Shown here: one piece after another, positions 1 through 10,770 of the stretch
How positions within the stretch are numbered: position 1 is the stretch's first letter
Layout of the letters: every line of letters starts with the position of its first letter
Source: Alphaproteobacteria bacterium
Lineage (GTDB): Bacteria; Pseudomonadota; Alphaproteobacteria; Rhizobiales; Xanthobacteraceae
Direction of reading: 5' to 3'
DNA: 64,000 nucleotides
Assembly: GCA_037200445.1 (NCBI GenBank)
Contig: JBBCGH010000001.1
Span: forward strand, 4,030,001-4,094,000
Program-made: the position numbers and the translations under genes
The notes under the pieces: model-generated
What the model saw: the letters and a program-made list of their open reading frames with translations, nothing else
Databases searched by the model: none
Told to the model about the DNA's origin: nothing

Positions 1-684
<684 letters not shown>

Positions 685-686
685 GC

Positions 687-1409
687 TCAAAGGGCCTCCG
701 CACCGAGATAGGACTCGATCACGGCCGGCTCGCGGGTAACTTCGGCGGGCGTGCCGAGCGCGATCGGCGCACCATGGTGCAGCACCAGCACGCGGTTCGC
801 GAGCGCCATTACGGCGCGCATCACATGCTCGATCAGCAGAACGGTGAGGCCCTGCGCATTCAGCTCCCGCAAGATCGCCACCATCCGGTCGGTCTCGGTC
901 GGGCGCAGTCCGGCCATCACCTCGTCGAGCAGCAGAAGCTGAGGCGCGGTCGCGAGTGCGCGCGCGACCTCAAGCCGCTTGCGGTCCGGCAAGGTGAGCG
1001 ATTTCGCCACGCGTTGGCGCTTGTCGAATAGATCGAGCCGCCGCAGCACCTCGTGTGCGGTTTCCCGTGCACGCGCGGTATCCGCTGTGCGCAAGAGCGC
1101 GCCGACCATGACGTTCTCTTCCACGGTCAGTGCCGGAAACGGGCGCACGATCTGAAAGGTGCGCGCGATGCCACGCCGACATACTTCGTCGGGCCGCAAG
1201 CCATCGATGCGCTCGCCCGCAAAGGCGATCTCGCCTTCGTCCGGTTTGAGCGCGCCAGCGATCATGTTGAACAGCGTGGTCTTGCCTGCGCCGTTCGGGC
1301 CGATGACCGCGAAGATCTCGCCCTTCGCGACCTCGCAGCTCACGCGATCGACCGCGACCAGCCCGCGAAAGCGCTTCGACGCGCCGGCGATCGAGAAGAA
1401 CGCGCTCAT
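687..1409 (-). CDS. livG: Branched-chain amino acid/amide ABC transporter ATPase LivG
   Basis: First ATPase of the Liv-type importer, 240 aa. It has Walker [10 protein letters not shown] near residue 38 and Walker [12 protein letters not shown], where EVMAGL in place of EPTAGL is common in LivG. The signature loop reads [15 protein letters not shown] rather than LSGGQ, a degenerate form known in this subfamily. The ATG at 1409 overlaps the livM stop by 4 nt, the coupling expected in one operon. An open frame continues upstream to 1928, but that stretch is the livM sequence in another frame and is not part of this protein. Confidence 0.94.
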   Translation of the reverse strand: MSAFFSIAGASKRFRGLVAVDRVSCEVAKGEIFAVIGPNGAGKTTLFNMIAGALKPDEGEIAFAGERIDGLRPDEVCRRGIARTFQIVRPFPALTVEENVMVGALLRTADTARARETAHEVLRRLDLFDKRQRVAKSLTLPDRKRLEVARALATAPQLLLLDEVMAGLRPTETDRMVAILRELNAQGLTVLLIEHVMRAVMALANRVLVLHHGAPIALGTPAEVTREPAVIESYLGAEAL

Positions 1410-2395
1410 GGGCGCTCCAACCGCAACCGCCGTGCAAGCCACGGCCAGATGCCGTCGGGCAGCGCCAGCACCACCACGAGCAGGCACACGCCGTAGAACA
1501 CCTGCTTCGCCCCCGGCACGTCGATGCCGAGCCCATGCAGGAGTTCGGTCATGCCTTCGGAAAGACCGGTCAGCACGAACGCGCCGAGGATCGGCCCGAA
1601 AAGCGTCCCGATCCCGCCGATGATCGGCGCGAGGATCAGCTCGATCGAGCGCGAGATGTGAAACACCTGCTCGGGAAACAGATTGTTGTAGTAGAACGCG
1701 AAGAAAACGCCTGCGACCGCCGTCATGCCGGCAGAGATCACCACTGCGAGCATCTTGTAGCGGAACGTATCGATGCCGAGCGCGCGCGCGGCTTCCTCGT
1801 CCTCGCGGATCGCCCGCCAGAAGTAGCCCATGCGGCTGCGCAGTAGAAATTGGCACAACAGAAACGCTGCGGCGGTGAACGCGAGCATCACGTAATAAAA
1901 CATGACCGGCTTGCCGCGCAGGTTCCACAGATCGTTGTGTGCGTACTGCGCGACCGGGAGAAAGAGCCCGGCCGAGCCGCCGGTATAGCCGATGTGATCG
2001 AAACCGATGCGCGCGAACTCGGCGAACGCGATGGTGAGGATCGCGAAGTACACACCCGCAACGCCGAAGCGAAACGCCAGGAAGCCGATGACCGCGCCGC
2101 AGATCATTGCGACCGGCACGGCCACCAGCAGACCGATCCAGGGGCCGATCCCAAAGTGCACGTAAAGCGCCGCCGCCGTGTAGGCGCCGAGCCCGACATA
2201 GATCGCGTGGCCGAGCGAGAGCTGACCCGCGAAGCCCATCATGATGTTCCAGGCCTGCCCGGCGTAGGCGAAATAGAGAATGAGGATCAGGATTGTGAGC
2301 AGGTAGTCGTTCACGAAATGCGGCACGACGATCAGGGCGGCAAGCAGGAGCGCAAGCAATGCAAGACCGCGTTTCGAAGCACCGCCGAGCGTCAT
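1406..2395 (-). CDS. livM: Branched-chain amino acid/amide ABC transporter permease LivM
   Basis: Inner-membrane permease of the Liv-type importer, 329 aa and strongly hydrophobic throughout. It contains the LivM-typical stretch GFAGQLSLGHAIYVGLGAY near residues 55-73 and the cytoplasmic coupling helix around SRMGYFWRAIREDEEAARALG. It forms a heterodimer with LivH. Both ends overlap neighbours by 4 nt (livH upstream, livG downstream), so translation of the whole unit looks coupled. Confidence 0.94.
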   Translation of the reverse strand: MTLGGASKRGLALLALLLAALIVVPHFVNDYLLTILILILYFAYAGQAWNIMMGFAGQLSLGHAIYVGLGAYTAAALYVHFGIGPWIGLLVAVPVAMICGAVIGFLAFRFGVAGVYFAILTIAFAEFARIGFDHIGYTGGSAGLFLPVAQYAHNDLWNLRGKPVMFYYVMLAFTAAAFLLCQFLLRSRMGYFWRAIREDEEAARALGIDTFRYKMLAVVISAGMTAVAGVFFAFYYNNLFPEQVFHISRSIELILAPIIGGIGTLFGPILGAFVLTGLSEGMTELLHGLGIDVPGAKQVFYGVCLLVVVLALPDGIWPWLARRLRLERP

Positions 2396-3264
2396 GACGC
2401 GCGCCTTCCGAGCAGTCCCTGCGGCCGGAACAGCAGCACCAGCACCAGGATCGCGAACGCGAACATGCTCTTGGCGGATGGCGTGAACAGAAGACCCGCC
2501 ATCGCCTCGGTCAGCCCGATCAGCACTCCGCCGAGTAGCGCGCCGGGCATCGAGCCGAGCCCGCCGGTGATAACGATGACGAACGCCAGCAACGTGTACT
2601 GCGGCCCCAGCGGCGGCGTGACGTCGATGATGAGCACAAGCATCGATCCAGCCGCTCCGACACAGGCCGCGCCCAGGCCGAAGGTCAGCGCGTAGAGGTG
2701 CCGCACGTTCAGCCCGACCACCAGCGCGCCGGTGTAGTTGTCCGCGCAGGCGCGGATCGCCTTTCCGGTATCGCTGAAGCGGAAGAAGGCGAACAGCGCG
2801 GCCGCGACGATAATCGCGGCGAGCCCGGCGTAGACTTTCGTCGCGTCAACGATGATCCGCCCGAACGCGAAGCTGTCGAACGCGTAAGACGTCTGCACGC
2901 TGCGCGCGTCGGGCCCGAAGATCAGCAGCAGCACGTTGACCATGACGATCGCGATGGCGACCAGCAGCATGAACTGCGAATGCTCAGGGCGATCGATGAA
3001 CGGGTTGATCAGCCCCGCCTGCATCGCGTAGCCGAGCGCGAACAGCACGCCCGCAATCGGCACCATCATCATCAGCGGATCGAGCTTGAACGCCTGGAAG
3101 GCGACGATCGCGAGATACATCGCGATGGTCATCATCTCGCCGTGCGCGAAGTTGACCACGCGCACGACGCCAAAGATGACCGAGAGGCCGAGCGCCATCA
3201 GCCCGTAGACGAGCCCGGTCAGCAGGCCGCTGACCGCCACGTTGAGATAGATGTCGAGGGGCAC
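2392..3264 (-). CDS. livH: Branched-chain amino acid/amide ABC transporter permease LivH
   Basis: Inner-membrane permease partner of LivM, 290 aa. The N terminus carries the family hallmark GLVYGLMALGLSVIFGVVRVVNFAHGE, with the conserved NFAHGE turn, and the C terminus ends LFRPQGLLGRRAS, where RPQGL is typical for LivH. Eight or more hydrophobic segments are visible. It lies 104 nt downstream of the binding-protein gene, and that gap holds a strong hairpin. The likely start is the ATG at 3264. Confidence 0.94.
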   Translation of the reverse strand: MPLDIYLNVAVSGLLTGLVYGLMALGLSVIFGVVRVVNFAHGEMMTIAMYLAIVAFQAFKLDPLMMMVPIAGVLFALGYAMQAGLINPFIDRPEHSQFMLLVAIAIVMVNVLLLIFGPDARSVQTSYAFDSFAFGRIIVDATKVYAGLAAIIVAAALFAFFRFSDTGKAIRACADNYTGALVVGLNVRHLYALTFGLGAACVGAAGSMLVLIIDVTPPLGPQYTLLAFVIVITGGLGSMPGALLGGVLIGLTEAMAGLLFTPSAKSMFAFAILVLVLLFRPQGLLGRRAS

Positions 3265-3331
3265 GGGCTAGTCTCTCGGTCGCGCCGCAGCACCGCGGCC
3301 CCGGGTTATCCGCGAGCGCAATCGGCGTCGA

Positions 3332-3355
3332 TGGCCGCCACTTCGCTGGCGGCCA
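3332..3355 (-). terminator. Intercistronic hairpin after binding-protein gene
   Basis: Perfect 9-bp inverted repeat TGGCCGCCA / TGGCGGCCA with a 6-nt loop in the gap between the binding protein and livH. No T-run follows, so it is more likely an mRNA-stabilising or partial-termination structure than a full terminator. Such a hairpin would let the binding protein be made in excess over the membrane parts. Confidence 0.5.
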
Positions 3356-3368
3356 AGGGGGAACACAC

Positions 3369-4580
3369 TCACCCGCGCTTGTCGTAGCCAGTCATGGGCC
3401 ATTCCGCCTTGGCATTTGCCGCAACCTTCGGGGCCACCGTCGGCGTCTTGCCGCCGCGGTTCTGGATCGCCGAAAGCTTGAGCTTGTCGTTCTGGCCCTT
3501 TGCGTCGAACGCGATGCCCGGCCCCGGGCTCACATTGTCGGTGATGTTCGTCGCACGGATCGCGTCGGCGAGCGCCTTCGGGTCAGCCGACTTCGCCCGC
3601 TTGTAGGCGTCGGCTGCGACCAGCAGCGCCTCGAACGTGTACACATGGTTGGTGTTGAGATTGATCTCCGGATATTTCTTCGTGACCGCGTCTTCCAGCA
3701 CCTTGGAGAGCTTCTTGTTCGGGTCGTACCAGGGCACGAAGCTGAGCGGCCCGTCGGCGAGCTTGCCGAGCGTCTTGAGATACTGATCCTCGTACCAGCC
3801 GGGGCCCATCGACAGGACGCCCTGCGGCGTCCAGCGCTGCTTGACCAACTCGCGGGTGAGCAGGATCGCGTCGTTGAGGCGGCTCACCACCAGCAGCGCG
3901 TCGGCGCCGGTCGCCTTCGCCTTCGCGACCTCGACCGAAAGATCGCGTGCCGCGGGGTCGTAGGCGATGGTTTCCTTGATCGTGTAGGGCATGTTGTGCC
4001 GCGGCATCACGCCGCCGATGCCGCCAGCCATCGCGGTGCCGAACGTGTCGTTCACGTGCATGAAGACAACCGTCTTGGGCGCCGAGCCCGCGGCTTCGAA
4101 GATCTCCTTCTGATTGGCGAAGGCGTCGTTCAGGATCATTCCCGCGGTCGGGAAGTTGCGGAACACGAACTTGTAGCCCTGCTCGGTGATCGGCGGGGCC
4201 GCCGCAATGTTGATGACGTAGGGAATGCCCTTCTGCTCGGCGACCTGAGCGATCGCGGTGCTCTGGCCGGAGTCGAACGCGCCGACGAGGAGCTGCGCGC
4301 CATCGGCGATCAGCTTCTCGGCGCGCGAGCGCGCGACGTCGACGTTCGTCTCGGTATCGGCATTCATGATCTGCAACTCGGGCAGGCCCATGTCCTTCAG
4401 GATCGGCCCGGCGACCTCCACGCCACGGAAGCAGTCCTGGCCGATGCCGGCCTGCACACCTGAGCGTGGCAGCAGCACGCCGACCTTCAAGGCTGCGCCT
4501 TGGGCACGCACAATCCCGGGCGCGGCCAGTACGGCAGCCGAGCCGGCCAGCAGATGACGGCGGGTGAGAGACATTTTCAT
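3369..4580 (-). CDS. ABC transporter substrate-binding protein, type I periplasmic fold (Liv/amide type)
   Basis: Periplasmic binding protein of the livHMGF-like transporter, 403 aa. It begins MKMSLTRRHLLAGSAAVLAA, a Tat-like twin-arginine signal with a likely cut after VRAQG near residue 28. The mature part starts LKVGVLLPRSG, as in the Peripla_BP_6 family, and the length fits. The start has a good ribosome site (GGGAGGAAC). It is transcribed before livH and after the amidase/DUF2848 pair, so the ligand may be a small amide that those enzymes process. That ligand is inferred from context only. Confidence 0.9.
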   Translation of the reverse strand: MKMSLTRRHLLAGSAAVLAAPGIVRAQGAALKVGVLLPRSGVQAGIGQDCFRGVEVAGPILKDMGLPELQIMNADTETNVDVARSRAEKLIADGAQLLVGAFDSGQSTAIAQVAEQKGIPYVINIAAAPPITEQGYKFVFRNFPTAGMILNDAFANQKEIFEAAGSAPKTVVFMHVNDTFGTAMAGGIGGVMPRHNMPYTIKETIAYDPAARDLSVEVAKAKATGADALLVVSRLNDAILLTRELVKQRWTPQGVLSMGPGWYEDQYLKTLGKLADGPLSFVPWYDPNKKLSKVLEDAVTKKYPEINLNTNHVYTFEALLVAADAYKRAKSADPKALADAIRATNITDNVSPGPGIAFDAKGQNDKLKLSAIQNRGGKTPTVAPKVAANAKAEWPMTGYDKRG

Positions 4581-4647
4581 CAGGTTCCTCCCTCGAAGAT
4601 TTTGCCGAGACTGTAGAAGCTTTGCCCACAGCCCGGCAAGGCAAGAT

Positions 4648-4664
4648 TGTTATGCCTTATAACA
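4648..4664. promoter_or_regulatory. Candidate operator: perfect palindrome upstream of binding-protein gene
   Basis: TGTTATGCCTTATAACA is a perfect 6-5-6 inverted repeat in an AT-rich island inside very GC-rich DNA, 68 nt upstream of the binding-protein start and in the only gap between the amidase and that gene. Its size and position fit a dimeric repressor site (GntR, LacI or TetR type). No adjacent regulator gene is seen. Confidence 0.45.
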
Positions 4665-4680
4665 TTCTGCCGCGAACGCC

Positions 4681-5967
4681 TCACGCGGCAAACAGGCGCT
4701 CGATTCCGGCCGCGATCTCGAACAGGCGGCGGTCGTTCCCATTGCGGCCGACCAGCATCAGTCCGACCGGCAAGCCGCTGCCCGGAATGGGGATCGAAAT
4801 CGCGCAATTGTCGAAGAAATTCCAGGTCAGCGTATTGCGCAGCAGCAGCATGTTCTTGAAATTGAAGGTGTGGGTGTCCTGCATCTCCGCAATCGTGGGC
4901 GCGACGATCGCAGTGGTCGGCATCATCCAGGCATCGAAGGACGAAAGCTGCGCATCCATGGCGCGCACGAGCCGGGAGCGCGCCTGCATCATGTCGACGT
5001 AGTCGGCGGCGGTGACGTTTCCGCCGCGCTCGATGCGCATGCGAACGTTCGGATCGAACTCGTTCGCCCGCCTGGCGAGCCGCTCGCGGTGGATGGCAAA
5101 TGCCTCCGCGGGTGCGAGGCCGCCCTTGGCATTGACCGCGACCATTTCGTCGACCAGCAGCATCGGCTCGTCGGTGACGCGCACACCCGCGTCGGCAAGC
5201 TTCTTGCGCGCGGCGCCGAAGCGCGTGCCGACCGTGTTGTCCCATTCGGTGGTGAGTAAGCCCTGCGGCACGCCGAGGCGCAGGCCTGCGACCGGCGCAG
5301 GCTTCAGCGGCACGTATTCCTCGCCCGCAATCACGGAGTCGCCGCGCACGCAATCCGCGACGCTGCGCGCCAGCGGACCGATCGAATCGAGCGTGAACGA
5401 GAGCGGAAAGGCGCCGTCGGTCGGCACGCGCTGCTTGCTCGGCTTGTAGCCGACGATGCCGCAGAGCGCCGCCGGGATACGGCACGAGCCGCCGGTGTCG
5501 GTGCCGATTGCGATCTCGCACATCCGGTCGGCCGCCGCGACCGCCGCGCCCGATGAGGATCCGCCCGGCACGCGGCTGCGGTCGGCCGGATTGCCCGGCG
5601 TGCCGTAATGCGGGTTCATGCCGACGCCCGAGAATGCAAACTCACTCATGCCGGTCTTCGCAACGATCACGGCACCGGCCGCGCGCAGCCGCCGCACGAC
5701 TGGCGCGTCGGCGGTGGCAGCCGGCGCGTCCGTCTCGGTGCGCGAGCCGGCGCGGGTCGGCTCGCCCTTTACGTCGAACAGGTCCTTGACAGTGACGATC
5801 GTGCCGTCGAGCGGCCCGAGCGAGATGCCGGCCGTGGCGCGCGCATCCGCCGCATCCGCCGCGGCCCGGGCGGCTTCCGCGTAAACCGTGAGGCAGGCGC
5901 GCGCGCCCTCGCCTTTCGGATCGGCGATGGCGGCAAGCGCCTGTTCGAGTCGGTCACGAGAATTCAT
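4681..5967 (-). CDS. Amidase-signature hydrolase
   Basis: Hydrolyses a carboxamide bond to acid plus ammonia; probably cytoplasmic. At 428 aa it carries the complete Ser-cisSer-Lys triad of the amidase signature family: Lys61 (VTVKDLFD), Ser137 in GGSSSG and Ser161 in DTGGSCRIPAA. The 24-residue spacing of the serines is normal. The start overlaps the DUF2848 stop by 4 nt. Its place between urease genes and a Liv-type transporter suggests it releases nitrogen from an imported amide, possibly allophanate-like. The family is too broad to name the substrate. Confidence 0.88.
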   Translation of the reverse strand: MNSRDRLEQALAAIADPKGEGARACLTVYAEAARAAADAADARATAGISLGPLDGTIVTVKDLFDVKGEPTRAGSRTETDAPAATADAPVVRRLRAAGAVIVAKTGMSEFAFSGVGMNPHYGTPGNPADRSRVPGGSSSGAAVAAADRMCEIAIGTDTGGSCRIPAALCGIVGYKPSKQRVPTDGAFPLSFTLDSIGPLARSVADCVRGDSVIAGEEYVPLKPAPVAGLRLGVPQGLLTTEWDNTVGTRFGAARKKLADAGVRVTDEPMLLVDEMVAVNAKGGLAPAEAFAIHRERLARRANEFDPNVRMRIERGGNVTAADYVDMMQARSRLVRAMDAQLSSFDAWMMPTTAIVAPTIAEMQDTHTFNFKNMLLLRNTLTWNFFDNCAISIPIPGSGLPVGLMLVGRNGNDRRLFEIAAGIERLFAA

Positions 5968-6638
5968 GCGATCACCGGCAGGTCGACAATGTCATAGGCA
6001 TGGGTCATGCGGCGCTCGAGCACGGGATCGTCCAGTTTCATCTCGAAGCGCGACGCGGGCCTGATGCCGCCTTGCGCGCCGATCGTACCGCAGAACATAA
6101 TGGTGTTGGGTTCAAGCGCTTGACCATAGCGCGCAATCAGGTCGTCCGGATGGCGCATCGCGGCGAGCGGCCCTTCCTGATAGAGCCTGCGCTGCCCGCC
6201 GATCGCCGCGTATGAGCGGATAACGATCTGGTCCCAGTGGCTGGAGATATCCGCGAATCGCCAGAGGTGCGGGCCGATCACCTTGCCACACAGCTGCTTC
6301 GACAACGCGATACCCATTGTCTCGGCCTTGCGGTCGGTGTGGTCGGAGCCGAGCCCGAGCCACAGGCCGTCGTTGAGGGCGACGATCACCGGCTCGACTT
6401 CACCGGAAGTGTCCGGGCCGAGCACTTCGAGCCGGCCGGTCTGCACGATGTTGGTCGCAGCGTTGCGATAAAACACTGGCACGGACGACGGGCGCGGCAC
6501 GCCGATCGCCGCCAGTTCCTCGATATGATGATTGAGCGCCGCCTCGTCGCGCCCGGTCCAGCCGGCGACGATCAAGGTGCGCGGTTCGACCGTGACCTCG
6601 TCGCTCTTGCCGTAGGAACACCGCGTGAACTTCAGCAT
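5964..6638 (-). CDS. DUF2848 family protein
   Basis: 224-aa soluble protein that I assign to DUF2848 from overall sequence character (MLKFTRCSYGKSDEV start, SDHTDRKAE and GTIGAQGGIRP segments). The fold resembles fumarylacetoacetate-hydrolase-like proteins and no reaction is established. It starts 2 nt after the ureG stop and overlaps the amidase start by 4 nt, so it is co-translated with both. The context suggests a step in amide or urea-derivative breakdown feeding urease. Confidence 0.75.
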   Translation of the reverse strand: MLKFTRCSYGKSDEVTVEPRTLIVAGWTGRDEAALNHHIEELAAIGVPRPSSVPVFYRNAATNIVQTGRLEVLGPDTSGEVEPVIVALNDGLWLGLGSDHTDRKAETMGIALSKQLCGKVIGPHLWRFADISSHWDQIVIRSYAAIGGQRRLYQEGPLAAMRHPDDLIARYGQALEPNTIMFCGTIGAQGGIRPASRFEMKLDDPVLERRMTHAYDIVDLPVIA

Positions 6639-6640
6639 CG

Positions 6641-7258
6641 TTAGTGTCCCAGCCCGCCTTTGTCCTGGATGAAGCTCACCACCGTATCGATGCCGCTGCC
6701 GGTCTTCAGGTTGGTGAACACGAACGGCCGCTCGCGACGCATCTTCTTCGCGTCGCGCTCCATCACCTCGAGCGACGCGCCGACGTAGGGCGCGAGGTCG
6801 ACCTTGTTGATCACCAGCAGATCCGAGCGCGTGATGCCCGGCCCACCCTTGGAGGGAATCTTGTCGCCGGCCGCGACGTCGATCACGTAAATCGTGATAT
6901 CGGCAAGCTCGGGCGAAAAAGTCGCCGCCAGATTGTCGCCGCCTGACTCGATCAGCACCAGGTCGAGCTTGGGAAACTTCTGGCGCATCTCCGCAACAGC
7001 GGCGAGATTGATCGAAGCATCCTCGCGGATCGCCGTGTGCGGACAGCCGCCGGTCTCGACGCCCGCGATGCGCTCGGCCGCAAGCGCACCGGAGCGCACC
7101 AGATATTCGGCGTCCCACTTGGTATAGATGTCATTGGTGATCGCGGCGATTTCGTAAGTGTCGCGCAGGCGCTTGCACAGGGCATCCATCAGCGCGGTCT
7201 TGCCCGAGCCCACGGGGCCGCCGACGCCGACGCGCAATGGTCCGTTTGCACCTGCCAT
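6641..7258 (-). CDS. ureG: Urease accessory GTPase UreG
   Basis: SIMIBI-class GTPase that delivers nickel to apo-urease with UreDF and UreE. The P-loop [12 protein letters not shown], the metal-site motif CPH ([11 protein letters not shown]), ESGGDN and the base-recognition NKVD are all present. I chose the ATG at 7258 (205 aa, [11 protein letters not shown]) because a GGAG sits at the right distance and the length matches the family. An in-frame ATG at 7297 would add 13 residues. It lies downstream of ureF across a 190-nt gap that contains a repeat. Confidence 0.93.
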   Translation of the reverse strand: MAGANGPLRVGVGGPVGSGKTALMDALCKRLRDTYEIAAITNDIYTKWDAEYLVRSGALAAERIAGVETGGCPHTAIREDASINLAAVAEMRQKFPKLDLVLIESGGDNLAATFSPELADITIYVIDVAAGDKIPSKGGPGITRSDLLVINKVDLAPYVGASLEVMERDAKKMRRERPFVFTNLKTGSGIDTVVSFIQDKGGLGH

Positions 7259-7354
7259 CGAGATTCGCTCCGTCGTCATCATCCGCGACCCGCCCACGCC
7301 AGAAGGCTTCGACGGGTCTAGGCCCGAGTCCGCCGAAGCGCCAGCGAAGGCGGA

Positions 7355-7440
7355 AAGCGGATGATCCAGTAAACACCCGCCTCTCGACCCAATTCTCGCT
7401 TGCGTTTACTGGATGCCCTGCTTTCGCGGGGCATGACAAG
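7355..7440. repeat. Palindromic repeat with CAGTAAAC/GTTTACTG arms, copy 1
   Basis: Between ureG and ureF lies CCAGTAAAC ... GTTTACTGG followed by a GCCCTGCTTTCGCGGGGC hairpin and ATGACAAG. The same arrangement recurs at about 32000-32155 next to leuA. It is an imperfect intergenic repeat, not coding. Confidence 0.7.
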
Positions 7441-7448
7441 CGGAGAAT

Positions 7449-8339
7449 TCACGACCGGAACAGCCGCGTGTACTGGGTCTCGTGGCGCATGCTTGCGATA
7501 TCGGCGCGGAAGACGGCGCCGCCGAGCTGATCGAGCGGTGTTGCCAGTGCGCGAGCGGCGGTCGCGGCGACCGCGGGCTCCAACGCCGCCAGCAGGCGCT
7601 GGCCTTCGGTTTGCCCAAGCGGAATGAGCCGCACGCCCGCCGAGATGAGGTTGGCTGTGACGGCATGCAGATAGGCTGAGAGGGCGGGTTCAACGGCAAT
7701 GCTGTGGCCGGCCGCCGCAACCCCGACGGCGACAGGATATGCGACCGGGCCATCCCAGGCGGCCGACAACCGATCGAGCGCGGCGCACGGCCATGAGGCG
7801 TGGGTCGCCTCGATGAAGGCGTGGCCCTGCGCGGTGGTTTCGAGATGCCGCTCCTTCGAGGGCACGAAGGCGGCGGCCAGCTCGGCAACCATGCGTAAAG
7901 CACTCGGGTCATCCGCTGCCGCAGCACGGTGCGCGTGGACGAACAGCACGGCATCGCAGAACGCGCTCCCGCTGTCGATGACAACCTCAAGCCAGCGCCG
8001 GAAGCTCGCGGCGTCGACGATGTCACAGGCTTCGACCGCCCACTCGATGCCACTGGAATACGAAAACGCCCCCACCGGATAGGCGGGCGAAAGCCACGCC
8101 ATCAGGCGGTAGAGCGCGGCCAGGCCGCTTGCACCGGCAGGCTCCCTCTCCCCGCTTGCGGGGAGAGGGTTGGGGTGAGAGGGACTCTCGGTCGGCTCGA
8201 CTCCTGGGGAGTCCCCCTCGCCCGACCGTCGTCGCTTCGCTCGACGGTCGACCTCTCCCCGCACGCGGGGCGAGGTGACGGAGCGCGTGGCTCGGCCGCG
8301 ACTCCTACTCATGGTCACGGTGATGATGGCTGCCAGCAT
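7449..8339 (-). CDS. ureF: Urease accessory protein UreF with repeat-derived N-terminal extension
   Basis: UreF forms the UreDFG nickel-insertion complex on urease. The core from residue 80 ([18 protein letters not shown]) to the end is a normal UreF of about 217 aa. The open frame from the ATG at 8339 adds 79 residues, rich in Arg, Ser and Pro, which are the translation of the palindromic element at 8141-8275. This start would overlap ureE by 35 nt. The internal ATG at 8102 leaves slightly too short an N terminus for the family, since residues such as [10 protein letters not shown] just before it look like genuine UreF. The true start is therefore unclear. Confidence 0.88.
   Translation of the reverse strand: MLAAIITVTMSRSRGRATRSVTSPRVRGEVDRRAKRRRSGEGDSPGVEPTESPSHPNPLPASGEREPAGASGLAALYRLMAWLSPAYPVGAFSYSSGIEWAVEACDIVDAASFRRWLEVVIDSGSAFCDAVLFVHAHRAAAADDPSALRMVAELAAAFVPSKERHLETTAQGHAFIEATHASWPCAALDRLSAAWDGPVAYPVAVGVAAAGHSIAVEPALSAYLHAVTANLISAGVRLIPLGQTEGQRLLAALEPAVAATAARALATPLDQLGGAVFRADIASMRHETQYTRLFRS
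8141..8275. repeat. Inverted pair of GGGGAGAGG palindromes inside 5' part of ureF
   Basis: Left arm at 8142-8169 centred on CCCTCTCCCCGCTTGCGGGG and right arm at 8250-8274 (ACCTCTCCCCGCACGCGGGG), each a palindrome, face each other across about 80 nt with a further internal hairpin. The same doublet architecture is at 59796-59924. It resembles a REPIN-like doublet. No stop codon interrupts the ureF frame through it. Confidence 0.8.
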
Positions 8340-8766
8340 GCGGCGCGGCCGGCTCCGGATCGAACGGCGCCTCGATCTCCTTCGTCACCGCGCCAAGCCC
8401 CTTCACCATCTCTTCGAGCACATGATCGCGCCGGATGCGAAAGGCCTTGTCGATGAATTGCGCGTCGGTGTGGCGGTTGCCGATGTGCCAGGCAAGCCGC
8501 ACCAGATCGAGCGAGGCCTCCGCGCTGATCTCGATCAGCGCCTCCTTCTCTCCCGCAACCATGACGACCGATCCATCATCCAGCACCAGCCCGTCGCCGT
8601 CGCGCAGCATCGCGGGTTCGGGAAAATCGAGCAGCAGCTTCATGCCTTTCTCAGTCGTGAGCACGATCCGCCGCCGCACGCGATCGGCGGCATCGAGCAC
8701 CACGCGATCGACCGCGCGCGCGCGATCCCACGTACTGGCATCAGCAATCCCCGCAACATGATGCAT
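8305..8766 (-). CDS. ureE: Urease accessory nickel metallochaperone UreE
   Basis: Cytoplasmic nickel carrier handing Ni to UreG and urease, 153 aa. The N-terminal peptide-binding-like domain and central metal-binding domain ([13 protein letters not shown]) are present, and the tail is His-rich ([11 protein letters not shown]), typical of Ni-storing UreE. It starts 3 nt after the ureC stop. Confidence 0.93.
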   Translation of the reverse strand: MHHVAGIADASTWDRARAVDRVVLDAADRVRRRIVLTTEKGMKLLLDFPEPAMLRDGDGLVLDDGSVVMVAGEKEALIEISAEASLDLVRLAWHIGNRHTDAQFIDKAFRIRRDHVLEEMVKGLGAVTKEIEAPFDPEPAAPHAGSHHHRDHE

Positions 8767-8769
8767 CGT

Positions 8770-10479
<1,710 letters not shown>

Positions 10480-10564
10480 GGCCTGCCTCGTCTCAATTCG
10501 TCCCCAGTCTTATCCACCGGGTCTGTGGGTTGTGCGGTTTCGATTGCGCGCAGAAATGCGTGCG

Positions 10565-10768
10565 CTATCCTTGTCTCCAGATGCTCATGTTCGGTTCGCC
10601 GGATGTGAGGATCGCCAGGACCAGATCGGTCTGGGTGATGGCGCCGCTACCGGCGCCGTGCCATGTGGCTGGTTTGATCCTGGTTCCCAGCGGCGGGTAG
10701 CCGCGCTGAGAGCGTGACGGGTGGACGCAAGTCTGCCCGTCATCGCTTTTGGGATGTCGCCAAGACAT
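10565..10768 (-). CDS. Small hypothetical protein between patatin gene and ureC
   Basis: A 67-codon frame starting 2 nt after the patatin stop and ending 85 nt before ureC. It has no recognisable domain and ends SGEPNMSIWRQG. Only the tight spacing to the upstream stop argues for translation. The rest of the gap (10480-10564) shows nothing clear. It may be non-coding. Confidence 0.25.
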   Translation of the reverse strand: MSWRHPKSDDGQTCVHPSRSQRGYPPLGTRIKPATWHGAGSGAITQTDLVLAILTSGEPNMSIWRQG

Positions 10769-10770
10769 CG

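Noticed and set aside
687-1928. A 413-codon extended LivG
   Set aside because: The extension overlaps livM in another frame; LivG starts at 1409.
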